Source: Limnomonas spitsbergensis
Lineage: Eukaryota; Chlorophyta; Chlorophyceae; Chlamydomonadales
Assembly (NCBI GenBank): GCA_037349105.1
Contig: JAYJMM010000118.1
Span: 1,240,001-1,304,000, forward strand
Reading direction: 5' to 3'
DNA: 64,000 nucleotides
Part shown: one piece after another, positions 56,018 to 64,000 of the stretch
How the letters are laid out: each line of letters opens with the position of its first letter
Numbering within the stretch: the stretch's first letter is position 1
Position numbers and translations under genes: made by a program
The notes under the pieces: model-generated
The model's input: only the letters and a program-made list of their open reading frames with translations
Told to the model about the DNA's origin: nothing
Database searches by the model: none

Positions 56018-57347
56018 AGGACATGGAAACATGGCTGGCGGAGAGCTCCGGATCCATGCTGGTTCACAGCAGGGTCCGTGGCATGGCATGAATCTATGAG
56101 GTGCATGATGAGGTGCCAGTGGCTGGAAACCAGGCTTGGGATATTTTTATTTCATTCAAGTGATCTTAAGATTTTGCCGTAAGAACGGTATGATGATTTG
56201 ACCAGGGTAAGACCGTTTAGAGAGGTGGTGATTGCCCGTCATTGATGGTGTCCTCGACCTGTAGAGGCCACCCCCTGGCCTGGAGGACTCCGTGAACAAC
56301 ATGCATTAACCAATTTTCGTGACCTGCCTGGACGTGACAGGAAATTTGTTATGCCAGATTTGCCAGGCTGTCATTTGGAAATAAATTACCGCATCTGCAC
56401 ACATGCCAGCTCCTACAGATTTATGAGCTTGATTCCATGTCTCTTGGCTTGTGTCAGTTCTACCAACCCGTGTCACCATATCTGGTAGCAGGGCAGCCCT
56501 ATATGTCCTCGCCCCACTCCAGAGTAATAAACACCCACAGTCGAGGGGGCATGGGGCCAAGCAATCCATGAGACCTGCGGGCCCTTGCTTCAGGACAGCT
56601 TCACAGACACAGATATCGATATCTCCATGGAGCGCCAGCAGACTTACGACAGATGCTGCTGCCGACCAGAATGAGCCACGTGCGCTCAGCAGTGGCAGCA
56701 TGTGGGAACAGTTCCGTACCGTTTACCTTCAATGTGGCAGTCTTAGACTCGGTCTTAAAGGCTGTATACGTTATTGAGACTGAGGTACTTATAGACATAT
56801 CAAATCAACATCGTTCCACTGAAAAACTGAAATTATCTACAGGCCACGGGATCATAGGACTTGCTTACCAAGCTATCAGGACAGGTCCAACATTTATAAC
56901 AAGCACTAACTCATCTCCGTTATGACATAATGGACTGATGCTTCTCCAATCAGCACTACCAGGGCCACATCATGATAAACACCGTGACAAACCCAGAAAT
57001 TCCACAAGGTAAATTTGGTTGGTTCACAAATCGTCAGGGCAGAATATATATCTAATGGCAAAGCACAGCCATCAGGATCACTCCTTAATTTAGGGGGGCT
57101 GCAAGTCGGCTACATCATGGCCTACACGCCGGGGGCCTGGAGCAACAAGCTCTATTGCTTGGGTTACCGGTTAAATACCGATCAAGGTACTATGGTTCTC
57201 ATTGGCCCTGTGGTGGCCAACCAGTGGCTTGTCTAAGGTGATCATTGCTCCACCAGCTAACAGCGTACTGCCACCCCATTTCCTTTGACACCGCTGGCCT
57301 GCTCCTTGCCTACTGCCAGGAGGCGTCATTGAAAATCTCCCTCTTGA
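56018..57347. other. Convergent intergenic region
   Basis: Between the ARP6 stop and the PPR-gene stop on the opposite strand. It contains copy B of the hairpin-rich dispersed repeat at 57108 and otherwise nothing recognisable. Confidence 0.5.
57108..57230 (+). repeat. Hairpin-rich dispersed repeat, copy B
   Basis: Shares GGCTACATCATGGCCTA, AACAAGCTCTATTGCTTGGG and CATTGGCCCTGTGGTGGCC with copy A at 22321. This is the most diverged of the three copies in its first hairpin. It is intergenic. Confidence 0.6.
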
Positions 57348-60300
57348 TTAAAAAATGCCCCGATGGATCAGGATACTGCCCGCTGCCGCAAACGCTGCGG
57401 AAAAGGCGGCCAGCACCTGCTGCTGCCCTTCCACACCCTTCAAACCCTGCCGCCCCACCGCGCTCATCAGGCGCTGAGTCAGCACGTTGGGCCGGACACG
57501 CTCCCGCTTCATCTCCTCCAGGAGCTCCAGCGCACGCTCCGCCTGCAGCCCGTCCCGCTCGCAAGCGGCCAGCAGTGCGTTGTACACATGGATGGTTACG
57601 GAGCCGCCGCTTTGGCGCACTCGGCCTCGCACGGCCTGAGCATGGGGGTAGAAAAATTTAAGAAAAGCAATTCATGCCGGTTTTAAGATGGTTGAGTAGT
57701 CACCTGGAAGATGAACGTTGTGCTTCAGTTCAAATTCCAGGATCCGAACCAACATTGCCGAGTCACCTCTGTTACTATATGCACAAATGTCAGCCATTGC
57801 TTGCCTTACCCCCCACTCTCTCACTCCAGGACCAGATTCACATCCCACCAGGGTTCACATTTTCGAGTTAAAATCCCATGGGCGATAGGGTGCCAGAATA
57901 TACTTAATGGCGCGTATGTGTGCAAAGTCGATGCACCCACTTTGTGTGGACACCAAGGCGCCCAGACTGATGGTAAAAGAAACACACCAACACACTTGTA
58001 CACTTGGTACTGATCTCCACAGCAGCCTAACTCGTGAGAGGAACTTCCACTAGCAAAGGGGTACATAACTTGATTTACACCTCAACCCACAATACGAAAG
58101 GTATTGATCTGATCACTAGGAGTATTCATATACCAGCCATGAAGAACTTCCGAAAAGTTCTGTCGGGTTTGGGCGGAGCAACAAAATCATATGGACCCCA
58201 TGGTTTGCACTGAAAAGTTCCTCCTGATGGGTGATGAATCATCAACAACCACAGTGATCCTACAGGCAACAACAAGCTCTTGGAACTACAAATTGGTCTG
58301 TGACCACATTACACCCCCCTCCCCACTCCCACCAGAGCCGATTCGATGTCCCCAGCCATGCTGTATGCTGCCACTAGGCCGCACCAGGCGTAGTCCCGCG
58401 GCTTGAACCCCGCCCGTTTCATCCTCGTCAGTGCAGCCTCCGCCTGGACAGGGGGCATGTGGGGGGGTGGGATCAGGATAAGGCAGGGTCGAGAAACAGT
58501 GCTGAGCGGACCAACAGGCCCCTACCAGTCCCTCTGAAGCCTATTCACACTCTCGTACACATACACTGATGCATGCATAGCCAAATACCCTTCTTCACTT
58601 TTCCCCTTCACTTCTTCACTTTTAAATGTCGCAGGATTGTTCCGCTACCATGGCCTCACATACCTGCACACCCAACCCTTCCACCTCTGTTTCCTTTCTT
58701 ATCCTTCAGCTAAATTCAGGTACATCTCAGCCGACGGTCAGCAGGGCCTGCAGCAGCAAGCCCTGTTGCTTAGGCCACCATTCGGGAGCTGGCCAAGGTT
58801 TGGTCCTCATCAGCCCAGTCGTGGCCTGCCCAGCAGCCCTCCCCCCAAATACTCTGGTAAACCCAGAGCGGAACGCAGCTTTCCACCCTCCTCCAACCTC
58901 TTCCCACCCTACCTCCAGCGGCCGCCCGCACAGCCCATGTGCCGCCACAATGGTCTCGTGTGTCACTGCATCAGGTTCAGGGGTTGCAACCAGCAGACGC
59001 TCAGCAAGCTCAAGCTGGCCCGCCTTGGAAACCGCAGAAACCGCCGTGTTATACCTGTCGGGGTTCAGGTGGTAGGTTAATGTGCTTTTTGATGGATTTC
59101 CATAGCATCATATTATGGGCTTTGAAGCCTAGGGTTGGCTGTCTCAAAGACGGTGCCCGGCAAGAAGGTACCTAGCAAGACTCCTGCACAGCGTTCATGC
59201 TGCAGGCTGTGGAGGATAACAGCTGTCTCCCTGCTGTCTCCATCCTAAAAGGATGAACCTACATCCCCGCAGCGCGATCCTCTCGCATGCCTTCCCAATA
59301 CTAGTACAGCCATCCTGCCATTTCATACCATCATGCCGCCTTCCATCACATTCCTGTATTTCATCGGTGACAGTATTCTTGTATTCTGAATGCAATGATT
59401 TCCCTGTTCCTATTCATTGTCTTGTTCTACTACACAGTTGCTTTGCCTCCTTACATGATGGTGTTAGGCCGCAAGCCAAGCGCACGAGCGCGGCCCAGCA
59501 CTGCGACCGCCTCAGCCCACATCCCAGCCCGCTCGTACACCAGCATCAGGGCGCCGCACACCACCTCATTAATCAAGGGCACTGTGCGGCCTCTGCTGCT
59601 GCTGCCGCCACTGGTACTACTGCTGCTGGCATAATTGTCTCCGCTGCCTGGAAACAGCAAGCGGACCCCCCCTTGCCTGCCCGCCATGCTGCCACTGCTG
59701 TTACTGCTGCCGTTGCTGCTGCCGTTGCTGCTGCCGTTGCTGCTGCCATTGCTGCTGCTGATGTTGTGCTGCTGCTGGTTAAGACTCTCTACAAATTCAT
59801 TGTCTGAGTCAGTCCCGCTGCTGTCGTCATTATCGCGGCCAATTATGCTACGCAGAGGTCGCTGAGTCAGCAGTGCCGCCGCTCGGTCCGACATCCGGCG
59901 CGAATCCCCCGCAGCCGGCGACCCTCCCATATAGCCATCCAAGGAAGACACAGCGGGCGAGTGGCTGCTCACCACTCCCGACACACCCGTCGCAGACATC
60001 ACGCCCGGTCCTGAGCGCCCCCCGCTTCGCGCCGTGATCGCCGCTGCGGCGCTGTCTGCCCGTGCCGTGAGCACCTGCTGCTCCACATGTCCAAACACAG
60101 CCTCTGCCAGGCGTACCTGGCCACCGTCTCCCAGGGCCTTGAGCAGCGAACTGTAGATGTATGCGTTGGGCTGTGTGACAGGCAGGGGGGTGCAGGGCAC
60201 GGGTTGAGTTGGGTGAATGAATCTGAGATCTGAGGAACCTGAGATCTGAGGAATCTGAAAACAACAGACACCTGACTGACACTCCGAGCAGCAAATACGA

Positions 60301-63300
60301 AGAAAACCGAAGTTCAGCTCCGCGCAGCCGTGAAGTTCGAATTATCATTAGCGCGCAGCATGTCCGTGCAGACCAATAATTAATTAAATTTGAGCGAAGG
60401 TTAAGTCAATTTACAGTAATGGTAAAAGTACCGGTAGCTGAATTTGCCTTGGATTTACGGCGACTGAAACTCAGCTACATAATTCAGCCGCTGTAAGGAC
60501 TGTGATCGGCATAGCCTGGCCATGAGGCACCAGGGGATCAGGGGGGCAGATGTGCGGGCTAAGGGTCAGCAAAACATGTTACTGGTATTTAACAAATTCA
60601 GCAATGTATGGATGCTGGCTACTCCACTCAGTAGTGAAAATGCCTTTTGACATGCGGACCGGGCAAGAGTATACATGCCCACCAGTGCTGCATCAAGTTT
60701 AGAAAAGCTAGACAGGAGAATCCAAAGCCCAATCTGTCCAGGGTTCACCGTCGCACCTCACTGTCATGAAGGGGTCCAGGTTCATGGCCAGCAATGCATA
60801 GTCCCTCTGTGGTCCTGCCCAGGTATAAGCGGCTCTTGGTACCGCACACAGTTTCAGAATACATTTCACTATATGTTCCCCCCTACTTCCGCCCCCTTCT
60901 TATCTCAAAAGAGGAAGTAACGAAGGAGGGGACTCCACAAGATCCCTCCCCCTAAAGACAGGAGCCTGGACCGACCTGCACCGCACCCCAGTCTGGCTGC
61001 TGCATCTTGTACAGCATCTCCACGGCGCGATTCCACTGCTTGGCATTGCCCATGCAAATGATGAGCGAGGCGTATGTGCGGACCTGCAGGGGTTGCCAGT
61101 AAGGGTTTAGGATTCATGGCGAACCGTACCAGACTGCAGGCTGCAGTGGGAATCCAAAAACCAATGCAGCAGGGCTGTGGATCCTTGCAGCGACACCCCT
61201 TTCAGCTCATAGAAACAGAAACCACGAATGCATATCAGACCAACTCGCACACCACACGTCCAGTCTCTTGTGTTCAGCTCCAGCCTGATGCTTTGCAGAT
61301 TAAGGGTTCAGGATGCACACAATACAATTCTTGTGGCCAGGTTGAGCAGATAGAGGTTTGAGCGCTTTCAAACCCTACACGCTGTAGCCAAGCACGGTTA
61401 AGATGGAGGGTTTTTGAGCCTGACACAAGCAGGTTCAAGCCAAGATGATTGCATCAGGAGCAACCAGGCCAGCCGGGTGCGAATATGACAGATGGGGGAG
61501 AGGATTTGGGACTTCGCGACCAGGGTACAGGCAAAATGGCACAAATGAGGGGCATGTCCAGCAAACCTTTTGGGATATGGATCTAATGGATGGACATAAC
61601 CAATAAACTCTCAATAGGAGCAATCCACGTTTCCCCCCAGAAAAGGAAATCAATACCGGAATCAGGGGCTTGAGTAAAGCCTAGTCATAAAACTCAGACC
61701 CTGAAGGTTTTGAACCGAGTCCTCACATTTGGCTTAAGCCTGTTTCCCAGCATCCACTGCACAACTGCCTCTGCCTTATCTGCCTCTCCAGCCGACGCCA
61801 GCGCCGAAATCAGTGCCGTACACGACACGACATCTGGCGCCACACCCGCCCCGGCCATCTCCTCAAACAGAGACACGGCACGCAGCCAGTTGCCACCAGC
61901 CGCACACGCGCTGATGGCTGCCGCGTAGGCGTGGCCGGTGGGCGAGCAGCCAGCTGCCTTCATGTCAGCCCACACGCCGAGCGCGCGCGCCCAGCGGCCA
62001 CCCTCACTTGCTGCACGCATTGCAGCGGTGAAGGCGTGCACCGAGGGAGCCAGTGCGCTGCCAGCCGGCTCGGCCAGCATGCGCGCGTACGTAGTCAGCG
62101 CCCGCTCAGCGCTACCGGCGCGTGTACACGCCTCCATGTAAGCCACGGCCATGCGGCAGTCGGGTGTCAGCCCGTCAGCTGTGGCCTCTGCCCAGACCTG
62201 CATTGCGCGCTCAGGCAGGCGCGCACCGAGTGCAGCGCGCATGGCCGCCGTGCAGGAGTAGGTCGATGGCCGCAGTGCGGCGCCGCCTGCCTCATTGGGC
62301 GCCCGCATCCAATCATAGACAGCCAGCGCGGCCACCGCATCTCCATTATCGGCACTTAGGCGTATGAGGGTGGTGCACAGCCTGCCATCAAGCTGGTGGC
62401 TGGAGGCTTTGAGCCACTCTAGCAGCATCAGCGCTCGTCTCCAAGTTGACCTGAGGATTGGGCGGGGGGGCACGGCCTCAGGGACACAGGGCTGGAAAAC
62501 CTAACATACCTAGGTCACGAGGTCACACCCTGGGTCACGAGGTCACACTCTCAAATAAGTTCACACCTAGGTCACCAGCTCAAATCCTTGGTCACAAGGT
62601 CACACCCTGGGTCGAGAGGGAGAGAAACAACGTCTGGCTCTACTCCCAACGTAATCTGTGCTAACATTTACATTTATGCACCCGCGTGCTACAGGAACAG
62701 GGTCCCATTTCCACTACCACGGTACTGCAATTGGAATCCATTCAAACAGCATCCCTTCCCACTCCACCTGCTGTGTAGGGTGTGTGCATGAGGGGCTCAG
62801 ACTGCGTGATCAAGTGGCTCATGCGTCGCGACCTGATATATGGCCTCCTGGTTTCAAAATCCTTGTAGACTGCGTTAGAGGCCTGACTGACCAGCATCAC
62901 AGCGCAGCATGGGCAGTGCTAACAGAATGCTTGCCTTTGGGCAGTCAGCACATCAATAATACAGTCCTTGCATAATCTGGCCAGCAGCATATCACGCATT
63001 TATATAGGCAGAGGCTTATATGCATGTGTGAGAAGGCTCAGCATCATGCGCATGAAAAAGGGGCATGGACATACGTCCATTGTATATGAAACATAGGTAT
63101 GACATGCATTCACGGGTCCAAGTGTCTGAGCACCACGCATGCTCGCGCCCATTGGTATGAGCCCCCCACATACACGCGCTACCTCCCACAAAAGACATGA
63201 GCTGGTCCTCATTGCCTCCCACCTGTTTTGTCCCAGCTGAGACATGAGCTGGTCCAGCCTCCAGTTGTCTAGTGCGGCGCTGCTGCCTGCTGAGGGAGCC

Positions 63301-63806
63301 GGCAGTTGGACGGGCAGCGAGGGGTCCAGCAGGCGAAGCAGCTCCACAGGGAGGACATCTGGAATCAAAACAACAGGGTCAAGTCAAGCGGAAGGCTTTG
63401 TTTATGTTTATGCACAAAATCAGGGCGTCCTGTTAAGAGGAATCACAAAACAGATTCGCCACTCCCATGTTGAGGGAAGGTTCAAGTTTGGTTAGGAATC
63501 TAGAGCCTGGATCTTCTACCTGTACACAATTTGTTCCTCCAACTAAATGCAACCTCTGCTTGCCCAGTCAAGTCATATACCCACAGCAACAGCCAGCGAA
63601 AATAGCCAGTCATGGTGAAAGCTGTAACCAACAGTCAGCACTGATTTTTGGACCGAGGCTGGTCCCAATAGGATGTGGTGGCTTTCCCAGCAGCATCCCA
63701 AAGACCTCCTGATGCACTCTTAAACAAAAACCCAGATGCAACTCCAGTTTATGCAGGGCTCACCTGATTGTCGCGAAGCAGCGGGAGAACGTCCAGCTCG
63801 CGGTGG
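57348..63806 (-). CDS. Pentatricopeptide repeat (PPR) protein
   Basis: PPR proteins bind specific organelle RNAs and govern their stability, processing or translation. Minus-strand exons: 63806-63764 (uncertain), 63358-63223, 62450-61727, 61083-60976, 60170-59455, 59054-58913, 58443-58333, 57635-57348 (TAA). All joins keep phase, about 755 residues in view. Helix-turn-helix PPR units are clear, e.g. HAYAAAISACAAGGNWLRAV, SCTALISALASAGEADKAEA, RTYASLIICMGNAKQWNRAV, YIYSSLLKALGDGGQ, MYNTAVSAVSKAGQLELAER and VYNALLAACERDGLQAERAL, many closed by a Pro-Asn/Asp unit boundary (KPN, APD, RPN). No E/DYW editing domain is seen, so it is P-class. Exon 60170-59455 holds a disordered insert with an NGSS repeat between PPR tracts. 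The start codon and transit peptide are not established and may lie beyond the window. Confidence 0.88.
58718..58836 (+). repeat. Hairpin-rich dispersed repeat, copy C
   Basis: Contains CAGCAGGGCCTGCAGCAGCA followed by AGCCCTGTTGCTTAGG, then a CATCAGCCCAGTCGTGGCC end. It lies in the 58444-58912 intron of the PPR gene, on the opposite strand to the gene. Confidence 0.62.
59690..59760 (-). repeat. 12-bp coding repeat in the PPR gene
   Basis: GCTGCCGTTGCT-type units repeat on the plus strand and encode SSNGSSNGSSNGSSNGSS on the gene strand. The array sits in the linker between two PPR tracts. Confidence 0.8.
62508..62620. repeat. GGTCAC-rich tandem repeat in PPR intron
   Basis: Degenerate 18-20-bp units such as GGTCACGAGGTCACACCCTG recur four or five times within the 62451-63222 intron. 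Confidence 0.65.
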
Positions 63807-64000
63807 CTGGGCAGGTAAGAGAGGCAGAGACAGGGAAGGATGAGGAGTTGCTTAAGGGCATATTGAATGTCAAAAAAACATGCAGGGGTACTGTGAACTG
63901 GGGATGGAGAGTGTATGAGGTCATGAGGTTGCAAGGGCATGCTATGAGGAACTGAGCACACGGGACATAATGAGGTCCACGGCTTGACGATAGGTAATTA

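Noticed and set aside
59253..59807. Plus-strand 184-codon frame with Ala-rich end
   Set aside because: Antisense of the PPR exon and its simple coding repeat.
62508..62620. CRISPR-like or hormone-receptor-like GGTCAC repeats
   Set aside because: Units are degenerate without unique spacers, lie in a PPR-gene intron, and the organism is eukaryotic.

Overview
The window looks like nuclear DNA from a green alga, probably a chlorophyte of trebouxiophyte type. Genes are broken into many short exons with GT-AG introns and a few GC-AG introns, and exons are GC-richer than the flanking DNA. One gene encodes a plastid ribosomal protein with a transit peptide. Other genes belong to families typical of plants and algae: BAHD acyltransferase, IQM protein, PPR protein, ARP6. 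No rRNA, tRNA or CRISPR array was found. Exon boundaries given here were inferred by hand from splice consensus, reading phase and family conservation.

Layout, left to right. A BAHD (HXXXD) acyltransferase (+, 5' end cut by the window) ends at 4083. An NADPH:quinone oxidoreductase-like MDR protein (+, 8 exons) occupies 5006-8205. After a gene-poor stretch comes the most unusual object, a 9.6-kb palindromic retroelement composite (10679-20258). It consists of two head-to-head copies of the 5' part of a gag-only element, joined by a 200-bp spacer with an 11-bp motif repeated three times at the fold-back point. The right arm was later hit by a 1.1-kb non-autonomous hAT-like transposon with a perfect 8-bp target duplication, and the left arm preserves the empty site. 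Next come an APH/homoserine-kinase-type phosphotransferase (+, to 25649), a large disordered protein of unknown function (+, to 28905) and a decayed LINE carrying a reverse transcriptase (-, about 29.86-31.95 kb).

The second half holds an IQM-family protein with an unusual acidic N-terminal region (+, to 39522), two back-to-back 5'-truncated LINE tails, and plastid ribosomal protein L10 (+, single exon, 42912-43592). A class IIIB HAD acid phosphatase with an N-terminal membrane anchor follows (-, 6 exons, 44757-48960). It shares a 294-bp divergent intergenic region with ARP6, the actin-related subunit of the SWR1 chromatin remodeller (+, 49255-56017). A multi-exon PPR protein (-, 57348-63806, 5' end not established) closes the window.

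The genes do not form an operon or an obvious pathway cluster; this is ordinary eukaryotic gene order. What links the region is repeat history: one LINE family with at least five copies, one hairpin-rich dispersed repeat with three copies, donor-adjacent G-rich minisatellites in introns, and the nested palindrome/hAT structure.
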